A DNA stretch of 64,000 nucleotides from Actinobacteria bacterium IMCC26103 (GTDB lineage: Bacteria > Actinomycetota > Actinomycetes > Nanopelagicales > Nanopelagicaceae). The notes below the pieces were generated by a model. That model did not search any database and was not told the DNA's origin. It saw nothing but the letters and a program-made list of their open reading frames with translations. Where the stretch lies: NCBI GenBank assembly GCA_002284875.1, contig CP015604.1, positions 558,001-622,000 on the forward strand. Direction: 5' to 3'. This document shows positions 10,794-21,395 of this stretch, one piece after another (position 1 is the first letter of the stretch; each line of letters begins with the position of its first letter). The translations under genes were made by a program, and so were the position numbers.

Positions 10794-12344
10794 TTGAACT
10801 CTAAGAGCGGTGTTCTAGTAGTCGATTTCGGCGCACAATATGCGCAGCTGATCGCACGTCGCGTGCGCGAAGCAAATGTTTACTCTGAAATTGTTCCATC
10901 ACATATCACCGCAGCTGAAGTAACCGCCAAGAACCCAGCCGCAATTGTCTTATCGGGTGGCCCAGCTAGCGTTTATGCAGATCATGCCCCTAAATTCGAT
11001 GGCGAGATCTTAAAACTTGGTATTCCAGTCTTCGGTATTTGTTACGGATTCCAAGTTATGGCAGCGGCCCTTGGCGGAGTTGTAAGCCAGACTGGTAAGT
11101 CAGAGTTTGGCCGTACAGAGATAAAGACGGAATCGACTTCAAAGATCTTCTCGACTCTTCCTGCAGTGCAAAGTGTTTGGATGTCACACGGTGATGCGGT
11201 CACACAAGCACCTGCTGGTTTTTCAATCTGTGCAGTCACAGCCGATACTCCGATCGCCGCCTTTGAAGATGCGACCGGAAAAATCGCGGGCGTGCAATTT
11301 CACCCGGAAGTTCTACATTCCGAACACGGCCAAAAGATCTTTAAAAATTGGCTCATTAATATTGCTGGCTGTCAGCCTGATTGGACTACGGGAAATATCG
11401 CAGAAAATGAGATTGCTAAAGCCAAGGCGCTAATCGGTAGCAAGCGCGTGATCTGTGGTTTATCTGGTGGCGTTGATTCTGCAGTTGCGGCAGCAATTAT
11501 TCAACGTGCAGTTGGATCGCAATTAACTTGCGTCTTTGTGGATCACGGCCTTTTGCGCAGCGGAGAATCAGCGCAAGTACAACGTGATTTCGTGGCAGCA
11601 ACCGGCATCGATCTAGTCGTCGTAGACGCTGTTGATCAATTCCTTGATGCGCTAGCCGGAGTTACCGATCCGGAAACGAAGCGCAAAATTATTGGACGCG
11701 AATTTATCCGTTCCTTTGAAAAGGCGGCGCGCGATATCGCAGCAGGAGGAGACGTTGAATTCTTAGTTCAGGGCACCTTGTATCCAGATGTTGTGGAATC
11801 AGGCGGCGGAACCGGTACCGCCAATATCAAGTCACATCACAACGTGGGTGGCCTGCCTGATGATCTGAAATTTACTTTAGTAGAACCACTGCGCACGCTC
11901 TTTAAAGATGAGGTGCGCCAAGTTGGTTTAGAACTGGGCTTGCCAGAAGAAATAGTTTGGCGCCAGCCTTTCCCAGGTCCGGGCCTTGGTATCCGCATCA
12001 TCGGTGAAGTAACTAAAGAGCGCTTAGATTTATTGCGCCATGCAGATTTAATTGTGCGTGAAGAACTTAAAGCAGCAGGACTTGATCGCCAGATCTGGCA
12101 ATGCCCAGTTGTCTTGTTGGCCGATGTGCGCAGCGTTGGCGTGCAAGGCGATGGCAGAACTTATGGCCACCCAATTGTTTTGCGCCCGGTATCTAGCGAA
12201 GATGCGATGACTGCTGATTGGTCACGTATTCCTTATGAAACCTTAGAGAAGATCTCAACTAGAATTACAAATGAAGTGCGCGAAGTAAATCGAGTTGTGT
12301 TGGATGTGACTAGTAAACCGCCTGGGACAATAGAGTGGGAATAG
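10794..12344 (+). CDS. guaA: GMP synthase (glutamine-hydrolysing)
   Basis: Converts XMP, ATP and glutamine to GMP. The N-terminal class I amidotransferase (about 1-190) has the nucleophile Cys83 in FGICYGFQ and the [11 protein letters not shown] catalytic His/Glu. The ATP pyrophosphatase domain carries the P-loop LSGGVDSAV, and the C-terminal dimerisation domain ends in KPPGTIEWE, the canonical GuaA end. At 516 residues it is full length. The TTG start at 10794, 4 nt after the guaB3 stop, is forced by homology at [12 protein letters not shown]. Translation is probably coupled in the guaB-guaB3-guaA unit. Confidence 0.97.
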   Translation: MNSKSGVLVVDFGAQYAQLIARRVREANVYSEIVPSHITAAEVTAKNPAAIVLSGGPASVYADHAPKFDGEILKLGIPVFGICYGFQVMAAALGGVVSQTGKSEFGRTEIKTESTSKIFSTLPAVQSVWMSHGDAVTQAPAGFSICAVTADTPIAAFEDATGKIAGVQFHPEVLHSEHGQKIFKNWLINIAGCQPDWTTGNIAENEIAKAKALIGSKRVICGLSGGVDSAVAAAIIQRAVGSQLTCVFVDHGLLRSGESAQVQRDFVAATGIDLVVVDAVDQFLDALAGVTDPETKRKIIGREFIRSFEKAARDIAAGGDVEFLVQGTLYPDVVESGGGTGTANIKSHHNVGGLPDDLKFTLVEPLRTLFKDEVRQVGLELGLPEEIVWRQPFPGPGLGIRIIGEVTKERLDLLRHADLIVREELKAAGLDRQIWQCPVVLLADVRSVGVQGDGRTYGHPIVLRPVSSEDAMTADWSRIPYETLEKISTRITNEVREVNRVVLDVTSKPPGTIEWE

Positions 12345-12354
12345 GAACTCGACT

Positions 12355-13032
12355 ATGAAAAGAATTACTGTGCTCTGTGCCCTGGCAATCGCCGTGACGC
12401 CGTTAACTTTTGTCAAGGCATCTGCCGCTGAACGTCCAACCACGGTTGCTGGTTGCGCTAAGCCAACTTCTAAAGCTCACGCCCCCGCCACGGTTAAGCA
12501 ACCGACTTCACCAGATAAGAAGTTGGCAAAAACAATGACTGTTACAACCAATTGCGGTGTAATCACAATTGCCTTGGACCCAGCCGCCCCACAAACTGTT
12601 ACAAATATGTCAGCACTTGCGCGCGCTAAATATTTCGATGGATCCTTCTGCCATCGCTTAACCACTGAAGGACTTTACGTTCTGCAATGTGGTGATCCTT
12701 CAGCACAAGGTAATGGTTCTCCTGGATCATGGAAGGGTTACAAGGATGAGAATCTTCCAGCAAATAAGATCCTTACCTATCCAGCAGGAACAGTTGCTAT
12801 GGCTAACTCTGGCCCAAATACCAATGGCAGCCAATTCTTTTTAGTTTATAAAGACACAACGCTTCCGGCCAGCTACACAATCTGGGGCAAGATCAAGACC
12901 GGCCTGCCCCTGTTACTGCGGATTGAAAAGGTAGGCGCCTATAAAGTCGATCAAACTTCAGGTAACGCTTATTACGCAGGCGATGGTTTTCCAGTTCAGC
13001 CGATTGAAATTAAATCGGTGAGCGTTCGTTAA
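12355..13032 (+). CDS. Secreted cyclophilin-type peptidyl-prolyl isomerase
   Basis: This 225-residue protein has an N-terminal signal peptide (MKRITVLCALAIAV..., cleavage near ASAAE at about residue 25), a Lys/Pro-rich spacer to about 60 and a cyclophilin domain from about 62. Active-site elements are visible: the FCHRL arginine, the LQCGDP glutamine, NGSQFFLVY and the Trp of YTIWGKI. It probably helps fold exported proteins outside the membrane. No lipobox cysteine is present at the cleavage site. It lies 10 nt after guaA and probably shares its transcript; the PIG-L gene converges on it with a 3-bp gap. Confidence 0.9.
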   Translation: MKRITVLCALAIAVTPLTFVKASAAERPTTVAGCAKPTSKAHAPATVKQPTSPDKKLAKTMTVTTNCGVITIALDPAAPQTVTNMSALARAKYFDGSFCHRLTTEGLYVLQCGDPSAQGNGSPGSWKGYKDENLPANKILTYPAGTVAMANSGPNTNGSQFFLVYKDTTLPASYTIWGKIKTGLPLLLRIEKVGAYKVDQTSGNAYYAGDGFPVQPIEIKSVSVR

Positions 13033-13035
13033 AGT

Positions 13036-13761
13036 TTAGTTTGTATTAACGATCTTAAAAGCTTCAGCGATTCGACCTTCGGGTAACCCTGCCATACCGG
13101 CATTGCGCTGGCCCCACTCGCGAACCATATTCTCTAACTCTTTATTGTGAGAAGTCTGCGATTCATGTGCGTGGAGCGCTTTCATCTTTAGATCAAAGGT
13201 GTCAGTGATATCAACCCAGTGATCAGGATTGGCAAAGCCCATTACCCAAACTTCTTTTACGCGATGTGGTTGTAGACCTTCGTCATTTAATAAATCGGTA
13301 AAAGCGAAGGGATTTCGCGCATCTGGATATACCGCTTGGATCGCCGCTTCTCCTGCTGCTAAATGATCGGGGTGGCTTGCGCCAATGCGATCCCAATTGC
13401 GTTCTGGAGATTGGCAGACCATACGATCTGGTTTGCTAATACGAATTTGACGAACTAAATCCTTGCGCAATCCAAGAGTTGGCTCTAAATGTCCGTCTAC
13501 GTAATTTAAAAATGTAATATCAGTAACGCCGACTGCAGCGCCTGCTGCGCGTTGTTCGCGTTGGCGAATTGCCGGCATTTCCTCTTTAGTAAAGCCTGAC
13601 TCTTCGCCGCCTTGATCGCCATTGGTGCAGAAGACATATGCGACTTCGATGCCCGCTTTTACCCATTGGGCGATAGTTCCGGATGCGCCAAAGTCTGAAT
13701 CATCCGGGTGGGCGTTGATTACGAGTACACGTTTAATTTCAGAATTTGGTAGCGGCTCCAT
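13036..13761 (-). CDS. PIG-L/LmbE-family deacetylase (mycothiol-type MshB/Mca relative)
   Basis: A 241-residue zinc-dependent N-deacetylase of the LmbE family. The metal motif HPDD is at residues 18-21 and a second HPDH lies in the middle of the chain. Relatives deacetylate GlcNAc-inositol (MshB) or cleave mycothiol S-conjugates (Mca), but sequence alone does not decide the substrate here. The frame is open upstream to 13896, but that extension runs into pcrA on the other strand. The ATG at 13759-13761 is preceded by a -10 (TAGGCT, 13770-13775) 8 nt away, suggesting a leaderless message. The gene is divergent from pcrA across 28 bp. Confidence 0.85.
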   Translation of the reverse strand: MEPLPNSEIKRVLVINAHPDDSDFGASGTIAQWVKAGIEVAYVFCTNGDQGGEESGFTKEEMPAIRQREQRAAGAAVGVTDITFLNYVDGHLEPTLGLRKDLVRQIRISKPDRMVCQSPERNWDRIGASHPDHLAAGEAAIQAVYPDARNPFAFTDLLNDEGLQPHRVKEVWVMGFANPDHWVDITDTFDLKMKALHAHESQTSHNKELENMVREWGQRNAGMAGLPEGRIAEAFKIVNTN

Positions 13762-13769
13762 GACAGTCA

Positions 13770-13782
13770 AGCCTAATAGACT
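13770..13782. promoter_or_regulatory. Divergent leaderless promoters for PIG-L deacetylase and pcrA
   Basis: Within 28 bp, TAGGCT on the minus strand (13770-13775) lies 8 nt before the deacetylase ATG, and TAGACT on the plus strand (13777-13782) lies 7 nt before the pcrA ATG. Both would start transcription at or within a base or two of the start codon. Confidence 0.6.
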
Positions 13783-13789
13783 CCGCGCC

Positions 13790-16036
13790 ATGGTCGATAC
13801 AGATGCGCTGCTGGGCGGACTTAATCCGCAGCAGCAGAAAGCTGTCATCCATGAAGGTGCGCCGCTATTAGTTGTGGCCGGTGCCGGATCTGGCAAAACC
13901 CGTGTTTTAACGCGCCGTATCTCTTATCTGATGGCTGCGCGTGGTGTGCGCCCATATGAAATCTTGGCGATCACCTTTACCAATAAAGCAGCCGGTGAGA
14001 TGAAAGATCGTGTTACCGATCTCGTTGGACCTGTTGCAAAATCTATGTGGGTCTCAACTTTTCACTCGGCCTGTGTTCGTCTATTACGTCAAGAAATCGA
14101 ACGCCTGGGTTACAGCAGCACCTTCAGTATCTACGATTCAGCAGATTCGCAAAAGTTAATTTCGCGGGTAATGGAGACGTTAAACCTAGATGCTAAACGC
14201 TATCCACCTCGCCAATTTCAAGCCTTGATCTCTAACGCTAAAAATGAATTACAAACCCCATTTCAATATTTATCAGCCGCCCAAAATCAATTCGAAACGA
14301 TCGTCGCCGATGTTTACACGATGTATGAAAAGCGCTTGCAGCAAGCAAACGCCTTAGATTTCGATGACTTGATTATGAAGACCGTTCAGGTCTTACAACA
14401 ATTTCCAGAAACCAAGGCGCGCTTTAGATCTCGCTTCCGCCATATCTTGGTTGATGAGTATCAAGATACAAACCATGCTCAATATATGTTGGTTAAAGAG
14501 TTAACCGGCACCGACGGTGATGGCTTTCCACTTGCCGAACTTTGTGTAGTTGGGGATGCTGATCAATCAATTTATGGCTTCCGCGGGGCAACGATCCGCA
14601 ATATCTTGCAATTTGAAGTTGATTATCCAAATGCCGCAACCGTGTTGCTGGAACAAAATTACCGCTCTACACAAAATATTCTCAACGCTGCAAATGCGGT
14701 GATCACTCAGAACGAATCTCGCAAAGAAAAGAATCTTTGGTCAGATGCTGGATCAGGTGCACCGTTAATTGGATATGTCGCCGAATCCGAATATGACGAA
14801 GCCGAATTTGTGAAAGGTGAGATTCGCTCGCTGCAAGATATGGGCCATTCCAATCCAGGAGACACCGCAGTCTTTTATCGCACAAATGCCCAATCTCGTA
14901 TCTTTGAGGAAATCTTTATGCGCGCGGCAATTCCTTATAAAGTCGTTGGTGGGCTGCGCTTCTACGAGCGTAAAGAAGTTAAAGATCTCCTGGCTTATCT
15001 GCGCGTACTTGCAAACCCAAATGATGAAGTCTCGTTGCGGCGCGTCATTAACTTTCCTAAACGCGGCATTGGGGATCGCGCGCTAGAAGAAGTTGAGATC
15101 TTCTCGCAAGCACAAGGCATATCTTTCTGGCACGCGCTGCTTCGCGTCTCTGAAGCAACGGCTGTGCCCAATAAAGCTGCTCAATCGATTGCGCAATTTA
15201 CTTCGATGCTTACCGCACTGGCCGTCTTAGTTGAAGCTAAGACCAAGCCATCAGTAATTATTGAAGCAGTCCTTGAACAATCAGGGCTCTTAACCGAACT
15301 TGAAGCCAGCACTGATCCACAAGATGAGGTCCGCGTTGAGAACTTAAAAGAACTCGTTTCTGCTTCCATGGAATATGAAGAACGCCCCTTTGAAGAACTC
15401 GGTGAAGATGAAGAGATTTCACTATCGGGATTCCTAGAGAAAGTTTCGCTAGTTGCTGATGCTGATGAGATTCCTGACGGTGAAGATCATGGGGGAGTTG
15501 TCACCTTGATGACCCTGCACACCGCAAAGGGACTTGAATTTCCCACTGTATTTCTTACCGGTATGGAAGATGGAATCTTTCCTCATGCGCGCACGCTAGA
15601 TTATCCGAAAGAGATTGAAGAAGAACGGCGCTTGGCATATGTCGGTTTAACTCGCGCAGAAAAGCGTTTATATATTTCGCGCGCAGAATATCGCTTAACT
15701 TTTGGAACCCCTAAATATAATCCTGGCTCACGTTTTCTTGATGAGATCCCATCTGAGTTAATTGAATGGAAAGATGAGACACGTTCTAAATCTTCATCCG
15801 GCAGTTCTGGAATTCGCAGATCACGCGTTGCAACAACTGCGCCACCGCGCGCAACAGGTAAGAAATCTTCGGCAATGGTTCTAGCCGTTGGCCAGCGTGT
15901 GTCACATGACACATTTGGACTTGGCACGGTCGTAGCACTTGCTGGTGAAGGCGATAAATCTGAGGCGACTATCAATTTTGGCCAATATGGCGATAAACGA
16001 CTGTTGCTGCGCTATGCGCCTGTGGTGGTTCTGTAG
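13790..16036 (+). CDS. pcrA: ATP-dependent DNA helicase PcrA/UvrD1
   Basis: A superfamily 1A 3'-5' helicase of 748 residues used in nucleotide excision repair and in clearing replication blocks. Visible motifs are Q-motif LNPQQQKAV, Walker A AGAGSGKT with Lys36, Ia TFTNKAA, II VDEYQDTN, III VGDADQSIYGFRGA, IV QNYRS, V VTLMTLHTAKGLEF and VI VGLTRAEKRL. A basic linker leads to the C-terminal Tudor-like segment (VGQRVSHDTFGLGTVV) that binds RNA polymerase in PcrA. The start is at ATG 13790, not the earlier in-frame codons from 13622, which lie inside the divergent gene. Confidence 0.96.
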   Translation: MVDTDALLGGLNPQQQKAVIHEGAPLLVVAGAGSGKTRVLTRRISYLMAARGVRPYEILAITFTNKAAGEMKDRVTDLVGPVAKSMWVSTFHSACVRLLRQEIERLGYSSTFSIYDSADSQKLISRVMETLNLDAKRYPPRQFQALISNAKNELQTPFQYLSAAQNQFETIVADVYTMYEKRLQQANALDFDDLIMKTVQVLQQFPETKARFRSRFRHILVDEYQDTNHAQYMLVKELTGTDGDGFPLAELCVVGDADQSIYGFRGATIRNILQFEVDYPNAATVLLEQNYRSTQNILNAANAVITQNESRKEKNLWSDAGSGAPLIGYVAESEYDEAEFVKGEIRSLQDMGHSNPGDTAVFYRTNAQSRIFEEIFMRAAIPYKVVGGLRFYERKEVKDLLAYLRVLANPNDEVSLRRVINFPKRGIGDRALEEVEIFSQAQGISFWHALLRVSEATAVPNKAAQSIAQFTSMLTALAVLVEAKTKPSVIIEAVLEQSGLLTELEASTDPQDEVRVENLKELVSASMEYEERPFEELGEDEEISLSGFLEKVSLVADADEIPDGEDHGGVVTLMTLHTAKGLEFPTVFLTGMEDGIFPHARTLDYPKEIEEERRLAYVGLTRAEKRLYISRAEYRLTFGTPKYNPGSRFLDEIPSELIEWKDETRSKSSSGSSGIRRSRVATTAPPRATGKKSSAMVLAVGQRVSHDTFGLGTVVALAGEGDKSEATINFGQYGDKRLLLRYAPVVVL

Positions 16037-16113
16037 CCCGCTGCAGCGATTAGGATTACCCCTATCCGCTAGCGCAAAGAAGAGCTAGTAATCGTCGAAA
16101 CGGTAATAATTAA

Positions 16114-17280
16114 GTGGATCTCTTTGAATACCAAGCACGTGACTTATTTGAAAAGCATGGCGTGCCTGTCCTCGCTGGCGCAGTAGCAACCACCGATGAT
16201 GAAGCCTTTCAAGCAGCCAGCAAGATGGGCGGAAAAGTTGTCGTTAAAGCCCAAGTAAAAGTTGGCGGACGCGGAAAAGCTGGCGGCGTGAAGTTAGCCG
16301 TTGATGCAATTGATGCCAAAGAAAAAGCTGGCGCAATTCTTGGTATGGATATTAAAGGCCACATTGTTCATCAGGTAATGATCGCGCAAGCAGCGCCTAT
16401 CGTTGACGAGTATTACATCTCAATTTTATTAGATCGCTCAAATCGCACCTTCTTGGTGATGGCCTCAGTTGCCGGCGGTATGGATATTGAAGAAGTCGCA
16501 CGCACCGCCCCTGAAAAATTGGCGAAAGTTCCTGTAACTGCAGTAGATGGAATTTCTGCCGCAAAAGCGAAAGAGATTATTACGCAAGCCAAGTTTCCAG
16601 CAGATATCGCAGATCAGGTCGCTGATGTTCTTGTAAAACTTTGGGAGACCTTTCAATCCGAAGATGCAACCCTGGTTGAAGTTAACCCACTTGTTAAAAC
16701 TGAAGATGGTCGCATCATCGCCCTTGATGGAAAAGTTTCACTTGATGAGAACGCAGAATTTCGCCAGCCCGGGCATGCAGCTCTTGTTGATCATGCTGCC
16801 GCAAATGCTTTAGAAGCAGCTGCGAAGGAAAAGGGTTTGAACTACGTAAAGTTAGAAAATGGCCAGGTCGGAATTATCGGCAATGGCGCAGGGCTTGTGA
16901 TGTCTACGCTCGATGTTGTGGCATACGCCGGTGAAAAATTTGGCGGAATGCGCCCAGCAAACTTCCTAGATATTGGCGGCGGAGCATCTGCCCAAGTTAT
17001 GGCAGATGGACTCTCAATTATCTTGGGCGACCCAGATGTCAAAAGCGTATTTGTAAATGTATTTGGCGGAATTACCGCTTGTGATGCCGTTGCCAATGGC
17101 ATTGTTCAAGCACTTGAACTGCTTGGCGCCAAGGCTACAAAGCCAATTATCGTGCGCTTAGATGGCAATAACGTCTTGGAAGGTCGCGCAATTCTTACCG
17201 CAGCAAACCACCCGTTGGTTGAACAAGCCGAAACTATGGATGGAGCAGCATCCCGCGCTGCAGAATTGGCGGCAAAGTAA
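16114..17280 (+). CDS. sucC: Succinyl-CoA synthetase beta subunit
   Basis: The 388-residue ATP-grasp subunit binds nucleotide and succinate; with SucD it makes ATP or GTP from succinyl-CoA in the TCA cycle. It begins [19 protein letters not shown] and carries the [16 protein letters not shown] grasp motif, the EVNPLV metal site and the NIFGGI-like [11 protein letters not shown]. The GTG start at 16114 has no ribosome site but a -10-like GGTAAT at 16102-16107, 6 nt before it, so the message may be leaderless. The stop TAATG overlaps the sucD start by one base. Confidence 0.97.
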   Translation: MDLFEYQARDLFEKHGVPVLAGAVATTDDEAFQAASKMGGKVVVKAQVKVGGRGKAGGVKLAVDAIDAKEKAGAILGMDIKGHIVHQVMIAQAAPIVDEYYISILLDRSNRTFLVMASVAGGMDIEEVARTAPEKLAKVPVTAVDGISAAKAKEIITQAKFPADIADQVADVLVKLWETFQSEDATLVEVNPLVKTEDGRIIALDGKVSLDENAEFRQPGHAALVDHAAANALEAAAKEKGLNYVKLENGQVGIIGNGAGLVMSTLDVVAYAGEKFGGMRPANFLDIGGGASAQVMADGLSIILGDPDVKSVFVNVFGGITACDAVANGIVQALELLGAKATKPIIVRLDGNNVLEGRAILTAANHPLVEQAETMDGAASRAAELAAK

Positions 17281-18161
17281 TGTCGATCTTCATTAATTCA
17301 AATAGCAAAGTAATTGTGCAAGGTATGACTGGTTCTGAAGGAACTAAACACACTCGTCGCATGTTGGCATCAGGTACCAAGGTTGTCGGTGGTGTAACAC
17401 CTGGTAAAGGTGGACAGACTGTAGATATCGATGGCCACCAACTGCCGGTCTTTAATACCGTTGCCGAAGCAATTGCTGCAACTAGCGCCAATGTCTCAGT
17501 TGTCTTTGTGCCACCTAAATTTGCTAAGGCTGCAGTCATCGATGCTATTGATGCAAAGATGCCGCTGGTTGTTGTTATCACTGAAGGAATTCCGGTTCAT
17601 GATTCGGCTTACTTCTATGCCTATTCTGTGCAAAAGGGCACAACTCAAATCATTGGACCTAACTGTCCAGGTTTGATTAGCCCAGACCAATCAAACGTTG
17701 GAATCATTCCTGCCGATATTACAAAGCGCGGACCAATTGGTTTAGTTTCAAAATCAGGAACGCTTACGTATCAGATGATGTATGAACTTCGCGATATTGG
17801 ATTCTCAACTGCAGTTGGCATCGGCGGAGATCCCGTTATCGGCACAACCCATATCGACTGCTTAAAAGCTTTCCAAGATGATCCTGATACAACTGCGATC
17901 GTTATGATCGGTGAAATCGGTGGCGATGCGGAAGAACGCGCAGCTGCCTTTATCGCTGAATATGTAACTAAGCCAGTCGTTGGTTACGTTGCCGGATTTA
18001 CCGCACCAGAAGGAAAGACGATGGGCCACGCAGGTGCGATTGTTTCTGGTTCTTCAGGTACAGCGCAAGCTAAGAAAGATGCGTTGGAAGCAGCTGGTGT
18101 AAAGGTCGGTCAGACCCCAAGTGAAACAGCGCGCTTAATGCGCGCCATACTCGGCCGCTAA
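17280..18161 (+). CDS. sucD: Succinyl-CoA synthetase alpha subunit
   Basis: The 293-residue CoA-binding subunit. It has an N-terminal Rossmann CoA domain ([18 protein letters not shown]), the GPNCPGLI segment, [12 protein letters not shown] and the phosphorylated histidine His250 in GHAGAIVSG. It is co-translated with sucC through the TAATG overlap and is followed after 8 nt by a membrane protein gene. Confidence 0.97.
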   Translation: MSIFINSNSKVIVQGMTGSEGTKHTRRMLASGTKVVGGVTPGKGGQTVDIDGHQLPVFNTVAEAIAATSANVSVVFVPPKFAKAAVIDAIDAKMPLVVVITEGIPVHDSAYFYAYSVQKGTTQIIGPNCPGLISPDQSNVGIIPADITKRGPIGLVSKSGTLTYQMMYELRDIGFSTAVGIGGDPVIGTTHIDCLKAFQDDPDTTAIVMIGEIGGDAEERAAAFIAEYVTKPVVGYVAGFTAPEGKTMGHAGAIVSGSSGTAQAKKDALEAAGVKVGQTPSETARLMRAILGR

Positions 18162-18169
18162 GTAAGACC

Positions 18170-19243
18170 ATGTTGCAACGTGTCCTAGCGGTCTCGTTTG
18201 CACAAGTCTTGCGCACCGTTGCAATTCTCTTACTTCCCCTTGCCTTTATCTCACTAATTGCTTGGGCTACAGCAGGTAGCGCAACTGGAAATACCTCAGA
18301 CCCAATGCGCGCAGCCATCTGGTTATGGCTGGGCGCCCATCACATTCCATTCTTTTTAAATGGCACTGCAGCCGGATACCTCTCTTACTTACCTATCGGT
18401 GCAATGTTGTTGCCATTTTTTGCACTGCGCAGTGGCTTTGGTCGTGCGCTATCTAAATTGCATGGCGATTTTCATAACATCGCAAGCGTTCGCTCAATCT
18501 TCGCAGCCCAATATGCCCTTGTTGTGACCCTCTTGGCCGTTGCCAGTAGATCACCTAGCGTTAGTTCACAATGGTATTTGGCACCAATTTTTGGATTTGT
18601 GATCGCTTATTTAGCTTCGCTGACCGCCGGATCACGCTTGCGGATTTCACAGGCAGTTAGCTATGCCACGCGAGTTTTGGCGATTCTGCTGGGCGCATCG
18701 TTTATCTTTCTAGCGATCGCTATTTTCATGAATATCTCAACCTTTAAAAATATCTCAATTGTTCTGCAACCGGGATTCTTCGGAAGCATATTGTTATTTG
18801 CGTTAAACCTTTTCTACCTGCCAAATCTTGCAGTATCGACTCTCGCCTATTTCACCGGTACTGGTTTTGCAGTTGGTACCGGAACTTTAGTTTCGCCATT
18901 TACTCATCGCCTAGGGGAAATTCCGGCGCTGCCAATTTTGGCGGTGCTGCCGACTTCATCATCTAAGTGGGCGCTGATCGCTGTTGCACTTGTAATCGCA
19001 CTTGGTGCACTTATGGCTGGCTGGGCTTTATCTTCTAGTACGCAAGCGCTAATCCAATCCTTGATTCTTGTTGCAATTTCTATATCGGCACTTTCCTATC
19101 TCGCAAGTGGCTCACTAATGACAGATGCGATGAGCGCGGTGGGAGTATCCATCTGGAAAATGGCGCTCTCCTTGACTGTTGAACTAGGAATCGGGATTGC
19201 GGCGATGGTCTTTATTCCACAAATCAGATTGCGCTCTCGCTAG
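18170..19243 (+). CDS. DUF6350-type polytopic membrane protein
   Basis: A 357-residue integral membrane protein with about eight to nine hydrophobic segments and no catalytic motif that I recognise. Its length and position between sucCD and purN-purH fit the actinobacterial DUF6350 family, found in the same place in Streptomyces and mycobacteria. Function is unknown. The ATG at 18170 follows sucD by 8 nt; its TAG overlaps the purN GTG by one base, so the three genes are probably co-transcribed. Confidence 0.75.
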   Translation: MLQRVLAVSFAQVLRTVAILLLPLAFISLIAWATAGSATGNTSDPMRAAIWLWLGAHHIPFFLNGTAAGYLSYLPIGAMLLPFFALRSGFGRALSKLHGDFHNIASVRSIFAAQYALVVTLLAVASRSPSVSSQWYLAPIFGFVIAYLASLTAGSRLRISQAVSYATRVLAILLGASFIFLAIAIFMNISTFKNISIVLQPGFFGSILLFALNLFYLPNLAVSTLAYFTGTGFAVGTGTLVSPFTHRLGEIPALPILAVLPTSSSKWALIAVALVIALGALMAGWALSSSTQALIQSLILVAISISALSYLASGSLMTDAMSAVGVSIWKMALSLTVELGIGIAAMVFIPQIRLRSR

Positions 19244-19815
19244 TGAGAAAAGCCCGCATAGTCATACTGGCATCTGGCGCAGGTTCTATCGCGCAATCCA
19301 TATTTGAAGCTTCATTTCGTGGCGAATTGCCGGCCGAAATCGTTGGGCTAATTTGTGACCAGCCAGGCGCCCAAGTTCTAACGCGCGCAGCAGAATTCAA
19401 CATTAAAAGTTTTTTACTTCCCATGCAGCAAGATCGCAAGTTATGGGATAAAGAAGTATTTAAAAAATTGGATTCTTTGCAGCCAGATTTAGTAGTTAGC
19501 GCTGGATTTATGAGAATTTTAGCTGGCGATACCGTTTCACAATTCCGGATCGTAAATAGCCACCCGGCGCTACTGCCGCTATTTCCTGGCGCTCATGCGG
19601 TCCGTGATGCTTTAGCAGCCGGTGCAACACAGACTGGCACAACCATTCACTGGGTCGATAGCGACGTTGATACGGGTGAGATAATTGCACAGGAAGCGAT
19701 CGAGATCGCACCGACAGATACCCAAGAATCGCTCCACGAGCGCATTAAGATTGTGGAACGCCGACTCTATGTTGCAACGCTGCAGCTCCTTTTAAATGAT
19801 CTTGTGAGGTCCTGA
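19243..19815 (+). CDS. purN: Phosphoribosylglycinamide formyltransferase
   Basis: Transfers a formyl group from 10-formyl-THF to GAR in step 3 of purine synthesis. At 190 residues it has the expected size, with the phosphate loop ASGAGS near the N-terminus, the catalytic Asn-His of [14 protein letters not shown] and the Asp of [13 protein letters not shown]. The GTG start overlaps the stop of the membrane protein gene, and the stop overlaps the purH ATG (TGATG). Confidence 0.95.
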   Translation: MRKARIVILASGAGSIAQSIFEASFRGELPAEIVGLICDQPGAQVLTRAAEFNIKSFLLPMQQDRKLWDKEVFKKLDSLQPDLVVSAGFMRILAGDTVSQFRIVNSHPALLPLFPGAHAVRDALAAGATQTGTTIHWVDSDVDTGEIIAQEAIEIAPTDTQESLHERIKIVERRLYVATLQLLLNDLVRS

Positions 19816-21356
19816 TGACAGATCGCAAAGTTATTCGCCGGGCGCTCGTTAGCGTTTACGATAAGGATCGCTTACTCGAACTCGGTGCAGTATTAAGTAA
19901 AGCTGGCGTTGAAATAATCTCAACTGGATCAACGGCCAAGACTTTGCAGGGTGCCGGCATTGCGGTTACTGAAGTAAGTGAATACACCGGCTTTCCTGAA
20001 ATTATGGGCGGACGGGTAAAGACCTTACATCCTAAGATCCATTCTGGAATTCTGGCCGATCAAAATAACCCCGAACATCTAAAAGCCATTTCTGATTTAG
20101 ATATCGCACCCTTTGATTTGGTAGTTATAAATCTCTATCCATTCTTGGAAACGATTATGTCGGGTGCGGCCTATGCCGAATGCATTGAGCAGATCGATAT
20201 CGGCGGTCCTTCGATGTTACGTGGAGCAGCAAAGAACCACGGTTCGGTTGCGGTAATCGCAAAGCCTGCGCAATATGACCAACTTTTTGCAGCGATCGCA
20301 GCAGGCGGAACGACTTTGGAAGAGCGACAAAGATTTGCGCTCGAAGTTTTCCGCACTACCGCTGAATACGATTTGGCGATCGCAAGTTGGCTCGGCACTC
20401 AAATAAGTGTGGATATTCCAGATTGGTTCGGGCTAATTTGGAAGCGCGAGAGCTCGCTGCGTTACGGAGAAAATCCCCACCAGAACGCATCCATCTATCG
20501 CGGTGGTCCTCCCGGAATCGTTAACGCAGTTCAATGCCATGGCAAAGAGATGTCATTTAATAATTACACCGATGCCGATGCTGCTTGGCGCGCAGCGCTA
20601 GATCACTCCGAACCTTGCGTTGCGATCATCAAACATGCCAATCCATGTGGAATCGCAACCGGTAAAGATGTAACAGCAGCATATCTAGCCGCTCATGCTT
20701 GTGATCCGGTATCTGCATTTGGGGGAGTCGTTGCGGCAAATCGTAAAGTCACCGTGGCAATGGCCGAAGAATTATCACAAGTATTTACTGAGGTAATAAT
20801 TGCGCCAGAGTACGAAAGTGCGGCACTAGAGATTTTGATGAAGAAGCCTTCGATTCGAATTTTAACTTGTCCAAATACTGCAATCGCGCCACTGGATATT
20901 CGCCCCGTGTCAGGTGGAGTACTTGTACAAAATACTGACAAGATCGATGCACCAGGCGATGACTGCGTCAATTGGCAGCAAGTAACTGGAGATAAAGTTT
21001 CAAACGAAGTTTTAGCCGATCTGCAATTCGCTTGGCGTGCGGTACGGGCAGTTAAGAGCAACGCAATTTTATTGGCAAAGCAGGGCGCCGCTGTCGGAAT
21101 CGGAATGGGTCAAGTAAATCGCGTTGATTCGGCCAAACTTTCTATTGCACGCGCTGGCGATCGCGCAAAAGGCAGCGTCGCTGCCAGTGATGCCTTCTTC
21201 CCATTTGCAGATGGGCTACAGATCTTGATCGATGGTGGCGTAACCGCAGTTGTGCAACCTGGTGGCAGTGTGCGCGATGAGGAAGTAATCGCAGCAGCAA
21301 AGGCTGCAGGAATAGCTATGTTCTTCACCGGAACTAGGCATTTCTCGCATGCTTAA
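19815..21356 (+). CDS. purH: Bifunctional AICAR transformylase/IMP cyclohydrolase
   Basis: Catalyses the last two steps to IMP. The N-terminal MGS-like cyclohydrolase domain (about 1-195) has [26 protein letters not shown] and VVNLYPF-like motifs. The transformylase domain has LRYGENPHQ, the catalytic KHANPCG and DAFGGVV-like [10 protein letters not shown], and the ending ADGLQ...GSVRDEE...FTGTRHFSH. At 513 residues it is full length. It depends on 10-formyl-THF, whose supply gene folD follows directly. Confidence 0.97.
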   Translation: MTDRKVIRRALVSVYDKDRLLELGAVLSKAGVEIISTGSTAKTLQGAGIAVTEVSEYTGFPEIMGGRVKTLHPKIHSGILADQNNPEHLKAISDLDIAPFDLVVINLYPFLETIMSGAAYAECIEQIDIGGPSMLRGAAKNHGSVAVIAKPAQYDQLFAAIAAGGTTLEERQRFALEVFRTTAEYDLAIASWLGTQISVDIPDWFGLIWKRESSLRYGENPHQNASIYRGGPPGIVNAVQCHGKEMSFNNYTDADAAWRAALDHSEPCVAIIKHANPCGIATGKDVTAAYLAAHACDPVSAFGGVVAANRKVTVAMAEELSQVFTEVIIAPEYESAALEILMKKPSIRILTCPNTAIAPLDIRPVSGGVLVQNTDKIDAPGDDCVNWQQVTGDKVSNEVLADLQFAWRAVRAVKSNAILLAKQGAAVGIGMGQVNRVDSAKLSIARAGDRAKGSVAASDAFFPFADGLQILIDGGVTAVVQPGGSVRDEEVIAAAKAAGIAMFFTGTRHFSHA

Positions 21357-21382
21357 TTTCGCGCTCCAAAGTGTGCGTCTAA

Positions 21383-21388
21383 TAGGAT
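21383..21388 (+). promoter_or_regulatory. Leaderless promoter of folD (-10 TAGGAT)
   Basis: TAGGAT at 21383-21388 is followed by 7 nt and then the ATG at 21396, the geometry in which the A of the start codon is the transcription start. No ribosome site is present. Confidence 0.6.
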
Positions 21389-21395
21389 CACACTC

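Noticed and set aside
13622-13789. Upstream extension of pcrA
   Set aside because: The extra 56 residues lie antisense to the deacetylase gene and precede the conserved helicase N-terminus.
13762-13896. Upstream extension of the PIG-L deacetylase frame
   Set aside because: It overlaps the pcrA start and encodes low-complexity residues; the ATG at 13761 with a nearby -10 fits the family start.
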